A stretch of DNA of 64,000 nucleotides from Xanthomonas sp. DAR 34887 (GCF_041245805.1 NZ_CP162490.1:5247001-5311000); one strand, 5' to 3'. Shown: positions 9,419-16,523, counted from the first letter of the stretch. Translations and numbers: made by a program. The notes: generated from the letters alone by a model not told the origin.

Positions 9419-9484
9419 CGGCGGAAGTGTTCGCTGCAAGCAGGTGCTGTGGGGACCATAAAACAACTGCCAGACGCCGCCCTT

Positions 9485-9670
9485 CCCTTCTCCCATCGGG
9501 AGAAGGTGGCGCGCAGCGCCGGATGAGGGTACGTCCGACCGAGGATTTACAAGGCTAGGCACATGCCCCCTTGCCTGGCAGGCATCCGCAGTGGAACGCC
9601 GTCCAATCAGATGATGTCAGCGCCGCGATGCCTGCCGCTGCATCCGTCGCGGCTGAAGCCGCTCCTACAG
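9485..9670. repeat. Dispersed repeats in a 332-base gap
   Basis: The gap from 9419 to 9750 holds no convincing gene. At 9485-9533 lies a palindromic CTTCTCCCATCGGGAGAAGG plus a GGATGAGGGTACG tail, the same family as the longer elements at 52056 and 54591 but only a half-unit. At 9646-9670 is one copy of the short palindrome GCGGCTGAAGCCGCTCCTAC found throughout the window. These sit between two convergent genes, which is typical of REP-like elements. Confidence 0.75.
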
Positions 9671-9750
9671 AGAGCATTAGAACGTCTACTCGCTGTAACT
9701 AGCGAGCGGCGGCATCTCTGCGAAACACACGCCGCTGTGAGTCGAGCATC

Positions 9751-10626
9751 TCAGCCGCCTTCTTGCCCAATCCGATTCAACGCAGCCAGCACCTCCGCCG
9801 GCAACGACAACTCGGCCGCCACCAGGTTCTCCCGCAGATGCGCGACAGACGAAGTGCCCGGGATCAGCAGGATGTTCGGCGCACGCGCCAGCAGCCAGGC
9901 CAGCGCCACCTGCAGCGGCGTCGCGCCGAGGTCCTGGGCAATGGTCGACAGCGAGTCCGACTGCAGCGGCGTGAAGCCGCCCAGCGGGAAGAACGGCACA
10001 TAGGCGATGCCGTCGCGGCCAAGCGCATCGATCAACGCATCGTCGGTGCGGTGCGCAAGGTTGTAGTGGTTCTGCACGCACACCACCGGCGCGATGCGCC
10101 GCGCCTGCGCGACCTGCGTGGCGGTGGCATTGCTGATGCCCAGATGCCGGATCAGCCCCCGTTGCTGCAGTTCCGCCAGCGCGCTGAACTGCTCCTCGAT
10201 CGGGCCCTCGCTGGGCGCATGCACATCGCCCATCACCCGCAGATTGACCACGTCCAGCACGTCCAGACCAAGGTTGCGCAGGTTGTCGTGCACCGCCTGG
10301 GTCAGCTCGGCGGGGCTCTGCGCGGGCAGCCAGGACGCGTCGCCGCCGCGCAGCGCGCCGACCTTGGTGACGATGGTCAGGTGCTGCGGGTACGGATGCA
10401 GCGCCTCGCGGATCAACTGGTTGGTGATGTGCGGCCCGTAGAAGTCGCTGGTGTCGATGTGGTCCACGCCCGACGCCACCGCCTCGCGCAACACCGCCAG
10501 CGCTGCGTCGCGGTCCTTGGGCGGCCCGAACACGCCCGGCCCGGCCAGTTGCATCGCGCCGTAGCCGATGCGCGTGACCGTGCGGTCGCCGAGGGAAAAA
10601 GTGCCAACGGTCGAAAGCTTGCTCAT
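9751..10626 (-). CDS. Aldo/keto reductase
   Basis: A 291-residue NADPH-dependent aldo/keto reductase with a TIM-barrel fold. The start at 10626 has GGAG seven bases upstream. Visible AKR residues are the catalytic Asp and Tyr in HIDTSDFYGP (about residues 54-63), Lys in TIVTKVGA and the Asn/His region LIRHLGISNATATQ. The C-terminal NADP-binding motif is LIPGTSSVAHLRENL. The substrate is not predictable. It is transcribed away from a LysR gene 113 bases off, the usual arrangement for a LysR-controlled oxidoreductase. Confidence 0.92.
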   Translation of the reverse strand: MSKLSTVGTFSLGDRTVTRIGYGAMQLAGPGVFGPPKDRDAALAVLREAVASGVDHIDTSDFYGPHITNQLIREALHPYPQHLTIVTKVGALRGGDASWLPAQSPAELTQAVHDNLRNLGLDVLDVVNLRVMGDVHAPSEGPIEEQFSALAELQQRGLIRHLGISNATATQVAQARRIAPVVCVQNHYNLAHRTDDALIDALGRDGIAYVPFFPLGGFTPLQSDSLSTIAQDLGATPLQVALAWLLARAPNILLIPGTSSVAHLRENLVAAELSLPAEVLAALNRIGQEGG

Positions 10627-10739
10627 GACGGGTCTCCAGAAGGGGTGGGCCAAAGCCCGGGTGAGGCCTGCACTGTAGGCGGCGCACCGATGCGCGATAA
10701 TCCGGTCGAATCGGCACGGGCTGTGCGGGATCTCGAACA

Positions 10740-11636
10740 ATGACCACCGACCTGCAGGACCTCTTCGCCTTCCTGGCGGTACTGCGCGGCGGCGGCTTCC
10801 GCGAAGGCGCGCGCCTCAGCGGCAGCTCCGCCTCCAGCCTGAGCGAGGCGGTGCGGCGCCTGGAAACCCGGCTCGGCGTGCGCCTGTTCAACCGCACCAC
10901 CCGCAGCGTGCTGCCGACCGAGGCCGGCGCGCGCCTGGCCGAACGTCTGGTTCCCGCCCTTGGCGAGGTGGAGGCCGCGCTGGACGTGGTCAACGGCTTC
11001 CGCGACCGCCCCAGCGGCACCCTGCGCCTCAACGTGCCGGGCGCCGCCGCGCGGCTGGTGCTGCCGGCCATCGTCACCCCGTTCCTGAAGGCCTATCCGG
11101 AGATCCGACTGGAGGTGGTCGTGGAAGACAGCTTCGTCGATATTCTGGCTGCCGGCTGCGACGCCGGCATCCGCTACGACGAGCGCCTGGAGCAGGACAT
11201 GATCGCCGTGCCGATCGGCCCGCGCGTGCAGCGCTTCGCCACTGCCGCCGCGCCCGATTACCTCGCCGCGCGCGGCCGCCCGCAGCACCCGCGCGACCTG
11301 CTCGCGCACGCCTGCCTGCGCGGCCAGTTCGCCAGCGGCGCCATCCCGGCCTGGGAATTCGAACGCGACGGCGAGGTCGTGCTGGTCGAGCCGACCGGCC
11401 CGTTGCTGGTGCGCCTGGGCGGCGCGGTAGACCTGGCCATCGACGCCGCCTTGGGCGGCCTGGGTGTGATCCACCTGTTCGAAGACTGGCTACGCCCGCA
11501 CCTGGACAGCGGCGCCCTGGAGCCGGTGCTGGAACCGTGGTGGCAGAGCTTCAGCGGGCCGTTCCTGTACTACCCCGGTCGCCGCCACCTGCCTGCGCCG
11601 CTGCGTGCGTTTGTGGATTTCATTCGTGCGCCGTGA
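10740..11636 (+). CDS. LysR-family transcriptional regulator
   Basis: A 298-residue LysR-type regulator. The N-terminal winged helix-turn-helix spans about residues 3-62 (FLAVLRGGGFREGARLSGSS, then SLSEAVRRLETRLGVRLFNR, then TRSVLPTEAG), followed by a type 2 periplasmic-binding-like effector domain. The closest known subgroup is probably the DmlR/AaeR-like LTTRs. Divergence from the aldo/keto reductase, with 113 bases between the two starts, suggests it controls that gene and itself. The inducer is unknown. Confidence 0.92.
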   Translation: MTTDLQDLFAFLAVLRGGGFREGARLSGSSASSLSEAVRRLETRLGVRLFNRTTRSVLPTEAGARLAERLVPALGEVEAALDVVNGFRDRPSGTLRLNVPGAAARLVLPAIVTPFLKAYPEIRLEVVVEDSFVDILAAGCDAGIRYDERLEQDMIAVPIGPRVQRFATAAAPDYLAARGRPQHPRDLLAHACLRGQFASGAIPAWEFERDGEVVLVEPTGPLLVRLGGAVDLAIDAALGGLGVIHLFEDWLRPHLDSGALEPVLEPWWQSFSGPFLYYPGRRHLPAPLRAFVDFIRAP

Positions 11637-11710
11637 TCGCGGTGCAGGCGGCGGTGCCACGAAGCCGCTCCGGCATCCGGATGCATCGCTGACCGCTGCT
11701 CCCTGCTCCC

Positions 11711-11734
11711 TGTAGGAGCGGCTTCAGCCGCGAC
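11711..11734. repeat. Short dispersed palindrome
   Basis: One copy of TGTAGGAGCGGCTTCAGCCG followed by CGAC, in inverted orientation relative to the copy at 9646. It lies in the gap after the LysR gene. The rest of 11637-11910 shows no gene that I can support. Confidence 0.75.
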
Positions 11735-11910
11735 CCGCCTTACCGGCAATGCCCAGCGCGCCTGACGGAGGCGCACCACCCTGCAAATCTCCCGAACACG
11801 ACAAATAACCCGCCACTACCGGGCGCACTCCACATTCGTTCCTACGTTGACCTTGCAGTAGACCCTCCACACCACCGCAAGGCGTGTGCACTGGAAGATC
11901 GAGGACATGA

Positions 11911-12054
11911 CCAGGTCATGCGGAGCGCCCCACGCTGCGGGACCGTGCTGGGCCGATCTTGTGGGTCGAAGACGGCTACATTAACTTCTTGGAGTCGTAC
12001 ACATACGCGGGTGGCTGGCCGCAGGACGAATCACGGTTCCGGCTGACCATCTAA
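11911..12054 (+). pseudogene. C-terminal remnant of a cassette-borne gene
   Basis: A frame open from a TGA just before 11911 to a TAA at 12052-12054 encodes a protein-like ending, GPILWVEDGYINFLESYTYA followed by GGWPQDESRFRLTI. There is no start codon in a usable position. The TAA lies inside the R'' box of the attC site that follows, exactly as cassette genes usually end. I read it as the surviving 3' end of a gene in the preceding integron cassette; its 5' part is gone. The family is not named here. The peptide-like composition and the stop position are seen; the relic status is inferred. Confidence 0.55.
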
Positions 12055-12102
12055 CACTTCGTCAAGCCGACGCCGCTCCGCGGCTTAGTTCAGGCGTCAG
12101 GG
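12049..12102 (+). other. attC recombination site (integron cassette)
   Basis: A 54-base attC-like site. The R'' box ATCTAAC (12049-12055) fits RYYYAAC, and the opposite R' box GTCAGGG (12096-12102) is a near match to GTTRRRY. In between, AAGCCG (12065-12070) pairs with CGGCTT, and the central CGACGCCGCTCCGCGGCTTA closely resembles the core of the aadA-type 59-base element. The single-strand hairpin needed by integron integrase can therefore form. No intI gene is present. Confidence 0.75.
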
Positions 12103-12119
12103 CCCATACCCAGCATTTC

Positions 12120-12659
12120 ATGACACTCTTGGTCCTAGATCTCGACGAGACACTCATCCACGCAACCGAGGTATGCCTGGATCGTGATCCCGACTTTGAG
12201 GTCGGACCGTACGCTGTGTACCGGCGACCGGGACTTGACGCGTTTCTGTCCACGGTAAGTTCGCACTTCGACTTGGCGGTTTGGACGTCTTCCACTCGTC
12301 TTTACGCGGCGCCGGTTGTCGCGGCCATCTTCCCACCCGACGCCGACCTCAAATTCATATGGTCCCGCGAGCGCTGCACGATGCGCTTTGATCCAGAGCA
12401 TCAAGACTATGAGTGGACAAAGAATCTCGGCAAAGTAAAGCGCCGGGGTTATCGGCTCGAACAGGTGCTGATGGTGGATGACACTCCCGCCAAACTGGCC
12501 AAGCACTACGGAAACCTGGTCAGGGTAAAGCCGTTCTTTGGTGACTTGGCGGACCGGGAACTATTTCAGCTAGGCGAGTACTTGCCCACGCTTGCAAAGG
12601 CACAAAATGTCAGGAAGATTGAAAAGCGCTTCTGGCGCAAATCGGCTGGTGAGCCTTAG
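12120..12659 (+). CDS. NIF/FCP1-like HAD phosphatase (integron cassette gene)
   Basis: A 179-residue HAD-superfamily protein of the NLI-interacting-factor/FCP1 type. Motif I is DLDETL at residues 7-12, with nucleophile D7 and acid/base D9. WTSSTRLYA supplies the motif II region and MVDDTPAK the motif III/IV acidic pair. These enzymes dephosphorylate proteins in eukaryotes; bacterial cassette members have unknown substrates. The ATG starts 17 bases after a full attC site and the TAG falls within the left half of a second attC, so the gene sits in a mobile cassette. Its GC content is visibly lower than that of its neighbours. There is no good ribosome site (CAGCATTTC before the ATG), which is common in cassettes. 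Confidence 0.85.
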   Translation: MTLLVLDLDETLIHATEVCLDRDPDFEVGPYAVYRRPGLDAFLSTVSSHFDLAVWTSSTRLYAAPVVAAIFPPDADLKFIWSRERCTMRFDPEHQDYEWTKNLGKVKRRGYRLEQVLMVDDTPAKLAKHYGNLVRVKPFFGDLADRELFQLGEYLPTLAKAQNVRKIEKRFWRKSAGEP

Positions 12660-12682
12660 CAATTCATTCAAGCCGAGCCCGG
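12652..12682 (+). other. Truncated attC site (left half)
   Basis: CCTTAGCAATTCATTCAAGC followed by CGAG matches the R''-L'' half of an aadA-like attC with few changes. The expected right half (CGGCTTAA...GTTRRRY) is absent. Instead the stop codon of a minus-strand gene begins at 12683-12685. The cassette array therefore appears to have been cut here by a deletion or rearrangement. Confidence 0.6.
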
Positions 12683-13162
12683 CTACTCGACACGATTGAA
12701 ACGGTTCGTCGTTATCTCCGGCTTGCCGTTGATGTTCAGCCAGACGACGGTTTCGAGCATCGTCTTGCCGTCCGCGGCGACAGTGTAGGTGCGTGTCGTG
12801 CGCGGCATTCCCTTCAGGTAGAACGCTGCGACCATGACGTTCGGCGTCGGCAGCGCCACAGCCGTTGTATCGACCGTCGGATATCCCTCGCTCGGGGCAG
12901 CGGTTCCATTGAGCGGATAGGTCGCGGTGGCATGGATTTCGTTTCCTTCGCGACCAACGACGTCGACATTCGTCCGCCACTTGCCGCCGCCTGCCTCGCT
13001 GTACGTCATGGTGACACTTTTCGGCCGCATCTCAGGCGCGGCCTGTACGCTTTCGACATCGAGCACCCATTTGCCGAGCAAGGGAGACTTGGGCGATTCG
13101 GCGAGCATTGGCCCACTGTAAGCGAGGCCTACGATCAGCAGTGCTGCTAGCGTCTTCTTCAT
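12683..13162 (-). CDS. Secreted lipocalin-like small protein
   Basis: A 159-residue protein with a signal peptide (MKKTLAALLIVGLAYSGPML, then AES). The ATG at 13162 is preferred because GGTGA/GGAG lies 9 bases upstream; a GTG five codons earlier is possible. The mature part begins LLGKWVLDVES and continues as alternating strands ending in TRTYTVAADGKTMLETVVWL, the pattern of small lipocalin-like beta-barrels (a 'GxW' start and a 'DGKTM' late strand). Location is periplasmic or secreted and the ligand is unknown. It points toward the truncated attC and sits next to a repeat that recurs 945 bases away. Confidence 0.7.
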   Translation of the reverse strand: MKKTLAALLIVGLAYSGPMLAESPKSPLLGKWVLDVESVQAAPEMRPKSVTMTYSEAGGGKWRTNVDVVGREGNEIHATATYPLNGTAAPSEGYPTVDTTAVALPTPNVMVAAFYLKGMPRTTRTYTVAADGKTMLETVVWLNINGKPEITTNRFNRVE

Positions 13163-13186
13163 GTATGAAATCTCCACCTAGGGGCC

Positions 13187-13263
13187 AGCGTAAATATCCG
13201 CTTAAAGCGTATCTCATCGCAAGCGCTGACGATCAGCGCAAATCCCCGGCCACCGAAGCGCTT
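13187..13263. repeat. Direct repeat copy A (about 77 bases)
   Basis: Begins GCGTAAATATCCGCTTAAAG and ends near CACCGAAGCGCT. A diverged copy lies in the same orientation at 14132-14208. Both copies stand just upstream of minus-strand genes (25 and 66 bases from their starts), so the element may carry a duplicated promoter or be the scar of a segmental duplication. Confidence 0.6.
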
Positions 13264-13440
13264 ACTTTGTATGGGTGCATGGATGCGAGACAGTGCAACT
13301 TTCCTGCGTGCGCTTCTTCCCTGCCCCCCAACGTTGAGGACGCGGCCGGTACCGGCATGCCACTGCTCTGCGTTCTTCTGTGCCGGCAAGACCTATGGCG
13401 CGCATGGATGCGGACATTCCCCGCCGCGCCGTGGGTATCG

Positions 13441-13683
13441 TCAGTTGCCCGCGTCATTGGTACCGCCGCGCAAGATCGAGCCGTCGCGCGCGACGTTCGC
13501 GCCGCATGCAGGGCATCGCCATCCGCCCAGCATCGCCTCTCGGGCGTTGCTTGGCATGCGAAACCTCGGCAAGAGCGCCTTGCACTGTGGGCACGCCTTG
13601 CGCGGAAGCAACAACGCAATCACCAGTACCCCCGCCCCGCCAGCGATACCGCCCATCACGGCGCAGACCAGAACCCAAGACAT
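13441..13683 (-). CDS. Small membrane protein with a zinc-ribbon tail
   Basis: An 80-residue protein. One N-terminal membrane segment (residues 1-28, WVLVCAVMGGIAGGAGVLVI) is followed by a cytoplasmic zinc-ribbon-like module with two CxxC knuckles, CPQC near residue 32 and CPAC near residue 59. I chose the ATG at 13683 because AGGA is five bases upstream; an overlapping ATG at 13689 lies on top of that site. The two knuckles and the strong hydrophobic segment argue for a real gene despite the small size. It follows another small membrane protein gene by about 60 bases on the same strand. Function unknown. Confidence 0.7.
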   Translation of the reverse strand: MSWVLVCAVMGGIAGGAGVLVIALLLPRKACPQCKALLPRFRMPSNAREAMLGGWRCPACGANVARDGSILRGGTNDAGN

Positions 13684-13742
13684 GACCATCCTGCATGTAC
13701 CTCACTCGGATCGAGCGGCGGCGACGCCTCCGCCCGGATGAA

Positions 13743-14066
13743 TCAGTTCCACAGGACGACGGCAGCCACCATGGATGACGCCACCAGCAGCGGCAGGGCC
13801 AACAGCAGCAGTTCCGCGAGGCGGCGGCGCGGCCTAGGTGCGGGCAGACGGGCGAAGGACACAAGGCCAAGCCCGAGCGCAACCACGGACAGCACACACA
13901 TGGCCAACAACCCGAGGCCCCATGCCCCAAGCAACGGCATGCCGCACACGCCGCCGTCCTGCGTCTCGGCCCACTGGTTGAAGCGCCAGGAAAAGATCGC
14001 CACGTAGGCGCCCGGCGCGAGCACCGACAAGGCCAGCATGGCGAGGGAGCAAGCGCGAAGCGTCAT
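13743..14066 (-). CDS. Three-span small membrane protein
   Basis: A 107-residue hydrophobic protein with about three membrane helices: residues 5-25 (SLAMLALSVLAPGAYVAIFS), 45-70 (LLGAWGLGLLAMCVLSVVAL) and 86-106 (LLLLALPLLVASSMVAAVVL). An arginine-rich loop (PAPRPRRRL) sits between the last two. I do not recognise the family. It is upstream of the zinc-ribbon membrane protein and probably in one transcript with it. The second copy of the direct repeat lies 66 bases upstream of its start. Confidence 0.62.
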   Translation of the reverse strand: MTLRACSLAMLALSVLAPGAYVAIFSWRFNQWAETQDGGVCGMPLLGAWGLGLLAMCVLSVVALGLGLVSFARLPAPRPRRRLAELLLLALPLLVASSMVAAVVLWN

Positions 14067-14131
14067 GTCATGTCCCGATGGGGCTGTGCATCATATCGAA
14101 TCAGGAAGCGGCCTCCACAGAAATGGGCGCA

Positions 14132-14208
14132 GAGTAAATATCCGTTTAAGGCGCGCCTTGTATAGAAAGAGCTAGCGATCAAACGCAGACCCACCACGTG
14201 AAGCGCTG
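14132..14208. repeat. Direct repeat copy B (about 77 bases)
   Basis: Begins GAGTAAATATCCGTTTAAGG and ends near CACGTGAAGCGCTG. It is the diverged partner of 13187-13263 in the same orientation. The conserved core TAAATATCCG plus TTAA reads on the minus strand as an AT-rich, promoter-like block in otherwise GC-rich DNA. Confidence 0.6.
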
Positions 14209-14242
14209 TTGCGCCTACGCCGCACGCCAGGTCGCCGAACCG

Positions 14243-14364
14243 CTACAACGTCTCCAGCCGCGCCCGCACCCACCCGGCCTGCTCGCGCAGCGCCTGCAGC
14301 TGCGCACCCTCCATCTTGCCGAGTTGCCGATACACCATCTCCAGCCGCGGGTTCTGCCGAGGAC
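14243..14364 (-). pseudogene. 3' remnant of an unidentified gene
   Basis: A frame ending at TAG (14243-14245) encodes PRLEMVYRQLGKMEGAQLQA followed by LREQAGWVRARLETL, a convincing amphipathic helical protein end. It has no start codon before the frame runs into the neighbouring VOC gene region. I see it as a leftover of a deleted gene. The family is not recognised. Confidence 0.4.
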
Positions 14365-14379
14365 ATCGTGGTGGCCGGG

Positions 14380-14739
14380 CTAGTCGGCAGGCCACTCGCG
14401 AAAATTCACGCACACCGTGGTCTTGTCCAGCATCGCGAACTCGCGCGACCCCCAGGGCCTGAGCGCGACCGTGTTGCAATTCGGGTGCAGCAGGTGCGGC
14501 ACGCGTGCGGACATTTCCGCGAAGATCGCATCGACATCGTCGGTGTCGACGCTGAGCTCCGGACGGTCCTTCGCCGCCCACTCGGGGTTTTCGACCAGAT
14601 AGGCCTTGGCGCCGTCGCGTGCGACCACCGCCATGGTGCCGTCCTGGTACTGGACGGCAAAGCCCAGGCCATCGACGAAGAAGTCGAGGCCGTCCTGCAG
14701 GCGGTCGTAGAAGATCTTCGGGATGAGGTTCTTGAACAT
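14380..14739 (-). CDS. VOC (glyoxalase/bleomycin-resistance fold) protein
   Basis: A 119-residue VOC-superfamily protein. It starts with PKIFYDRLQDGLDFFVDGLG, the usual first beta-alpha unit in which the domain pairs a strand with a short helix. The middle reads VDTDDVDAIFAEM and the end GSREFAMLDKTTVCVNF, where the acidic metal ligand of the last strand is normally found. AGGA lies about 5 bases upstream of the start. Members bind metals and act as lyases, dioxygenases or drug-binding proteins; this single-domain form would dimerise. The substrate is unknown. It sits in the accessory block next to a SUKH-like gene. Confidence 0.8.
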   Translation of the reverse strand: MFKNLIPKIFYDRLQDGLDFFVDGLGFAVQYQDGTMAVVARDGAKAYLVENPEWAAKDRPELSVDTDDVDAIFAEMSARVPHLLHPNCNTVALRPWGSREFAMLDKTTVCVNFREWPAD

Positions 14740-14811
14740 TGGATGTCCTGAGTTGGAAGCCTACTGGCACTCGGAACTACGGTAACACCGGGGAACGGAG
14801 CCGGGTCTTGG

Positions 14812-15210
14812 TCATAGTTCCGCAGCATCCTCCACAAGCGCCCATTCCTTCATATCCGCGATCACCTGTCCAGCGACGAACGCGAACACGTCTTCGAAGC
14901 TGGCGACGACGATGTTCCAGGTGCGCGGCGATGGCTTGGCGCTGTCGGCGAACACGGGATGAAAATAAACGACCGATTCAGTGATGCGGCCATCGACCAC
15001 CAGCAAGCCGGCGAAGTCTTCGCGGTCCTGGCGCCTGGCGAAGGTGAAGACCTCGCCGCCACTCACATCCTCGCGAGCGAATGCACGTGACGCGAACGCG
15101 AGTTCCGACGCTTCGGCGATGAAGTGCCAGGGCGTGAAGCTGGTCAGCTCCTGCGCAAGAAACCAGCGCAGTGCATTGGGCCAGGTTGGAGTGATCCGAT
15201 TTCGTTCCAT
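14812..15210 (-). CDS. SMI1/KNR4 (SUKH)-like protein
   Basis: A 132-residue protein. The start at 15210 (MERNRITPTW) is preferred over longer frames that lack a sensible N-terminus. The pattern LTSFTPWHFI, then EVFTFARRQDREDFAGLLV, then WNIVVASFEDVFAFVAGQVI is reminiscent of the SUKH fold (a 'PFARRxDxDD' strand-turn and a late FxSFxDW-type helix). SUKH proteins are frequent immunity factors for polymorphic toxins. No toxin gene is adjacent, so it would be an orphan. The family call is by eye and uncertain; that it is a real gene is more secure. Confidence 0.6.
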   Translation of the reverse strand: MERNRITPTWPNALRWFLAQELTSFTPWHFIAEASELAFASRAFAREDVSGGEVFTFARRQDREDFAGLLVVDGRITESVVYFHPVFADSAKPSPRTWNIVVASFEDVFAFVAGQVIADMKEWALVEDAAEL

Positions 15211-15317
15211 GAGTGTTAGTTGAGCTTCCGCTGCTCTTCGGATGTGTGGGATGCCTCGCCGCAGCCTTACACTGATACGCTCAAACCTCAAGATCATATC
15301 CACCTCAAGGGAGAACC

Positions 15318-15722
15318 ATGCGGCCGCTGCTGGCGATTCCATTCGTGCTCGTGGTTCTCATGGGCAGCGCCGATTGCTCGGCGGCGGCGCCCACCGATCG
15401 TTGGGATCGATTGAAGGATGAAAGCGACCGACAAACATCGACCTTCCGCGGCATGCTGTGGGAAAGGGAGATGCTTGTGGCGCACAACACGTTCTGGACT
15501 CAGGTGTATCAGGCCTGCGCGCCCGAGGCGAGAGCTGCCGGCATCAGCAGCTTCAAGGCCGTCGCAACCATCGACCGCCTCGGTAAGGTAACCGAGTATC
15601 TGGTCAATCCGAGCGTTCCCGCGCTGCGCTGCTTCACCACGCAGATGGTGGGCCGTCGGTATCCAGAGCCTCCAACCGCCCCCTTTTATGAGGTCTACGG
15701 CGTCACTATCGACCCGGAATGA
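15318..15722 (+). CDS. Exported small protein of unknown function
   Basis: A 134-residue protein with a clear signal peptide (MRPLLAIPFVLVVLMGSADC, cleaved after SAAA) and a good ribosome site (AAGGGAG, 5 bases before the ATG). The mature part has two cysteines (ACAPEA and RCFTTQ) that could form a disulphide. Between them ISSFKAVATIDRLGKVTEYL resembles the beta-strand pattern of TonB C-terminal-like domains, although length and context do not support a TonB. It is divergent from the SUKH-like gene, with 107 bases between the starts. Function unknown. Confidence 0.65.
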   Translation: MRPLLAIPFVLVVLMGSADCSAAAPTDRWDRLKDESDRQTSTFRGMLWEREMLVAHNTFWTQVYQACAPEARAAGISSFKAVATIDRLGKVTEYLVNPSVPALRCFTTQMVGRRYPEPPTAPFYEVYGVTIDPE

Positions 15723-15812
15723 ATCTGGCCGGAAGCCGGCCAGTTCGCACAAAACATCACTGTGATCATTCGTCTTTGCAGGTGAATGACTACGGCGGAT
15801 CTATGCCGACCC

Positions 15813-15874
15813 AGCGCCGAGTGCGGGCCGTTGAGCAGGCACAGCTTGGCGCGATCGTAGCCGGCGACGTTGTC
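15813..15874 (-). pseudogene. Fragment of a uxuB-like (mannitol dehydrogenase family) gene
   Basis: Sixty-two bases match the uxuB gene at 17994-18055 in the same orientation with about 7 differences by my count. The translation reads DNVAGYDRAKLCLLNGPHSA against DDIAGFDRAKLRLLNGPHSA in UxuB, a conserved core of the family. Nothing further matches on either side. It is a relic of a second gene of this family or of a partial duplication. Confidence 0.6.
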
Positions 15875-15881
15875 TGTCGAA

Positions 15882-16523
15882 TCAAGGCGCGGGACGCGAC
15901 GCCAAGCGGTGCAGGTAGGCGGAGAACATGTCCGCCATGGCATCGGCATAGGCGCGAATCTGTGCGGCGCTACGGGGCGTTTCCGAGAACGACTTGCCCG
16001 CGGCGCCGAGCGTGGTCTTGATCAGATCGCCGGCCACGGCACGGGTGGCGGTCGATGCGTCGGGCAAGGCCTCGCGCATGAAGCGCCGCAACGCGCGCTT
16101 GCCGGAGGCGCGCGCCTGCTGGGCCTCGGGCGTATCGCGGTACAGAGGGGCGGCGGCGGCGAGTGCGGTACGCATCGCCGCCTCCTCGCATTCGGAGCGG
16201 ATGAAGGCGTGCACCAGCAGGCGCAGCCGTTCCAACGGTGGACGCTGCGCGTCTTCGAGGATGCCGCGCAGCAGGTCGCTGGTCTGCCGCCATTCGTCGC
16301 TCTGCAGTCGGAACAGGATCGCCGCCTTGTTCGGAAAGTACTGGTACAGCGAGCCGACGCTGACCCCTGCGCGTTCGGCCACCCGTGCGGTGGTGAAGCG
16401 CTGCATTCCCTCCTTCGCCAAAACCTGAGCTGCCGCTTCCAGGATGACGTCGACCAGCGCGTTCGAGCGCGCCTGTTTTGGCTGTTTCCGCTGGGAAATC
16501 TTCGGTTTCTGGCGTGTTGCCAT
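15882..16523 (-). CDS. TetR/AcrR-family repressor
   Basis: A 213-residue TetR-type regulator. After a basic N-terminus (RQKPKISQRKQPKQARS) the DNA-binding helices are plain: ILEAAAQVLAKEGMQRFTTA, then RVAERAGVSVGSLYQYFPNK (residues about 28-67). The remainder is an all-helical ligand-binding domain ending SAYLHRLASRP. The start at 16523 gives a normal family length. It faces an O-methyltransferase gene 80 bases away, and a perfect 12-base palindrome in between is a likely operator. The ligand is unknown. Confidence 0.9.
   Translation of the reverse strand: MATRQKPKISQRKQPKQARSNALVDVILEAAAQVLAKEGMQRFTTARVAERAGVSVGSLYQYFPNKAAILFRLQSDEWRQTSDLLRGILEDAQRPPLERLRLLVHAFIRSECEEAAMRTALAAAAPLYRDTPEAQQARASGKRALRRFMREALPDASTATRAVAGDLIKTTLGAAGKSFSETPRSAAQIRAYADAMADMFSAYLHRLASRPAP

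Noticed and set aside
12120..12659. Toxin-antitoxin cassette gene
   Set aside because: Cassette genes are often TA modules, but this protein has complete HAD phosphatase motifs and no partner gene.
14172..14366. 64-residue open frame on the minus strand
   Set aside because: Low-complexity Ala/Arg/Gly composition; a different frame of the same DNA encodes the natural-looking relic ending at 14243.
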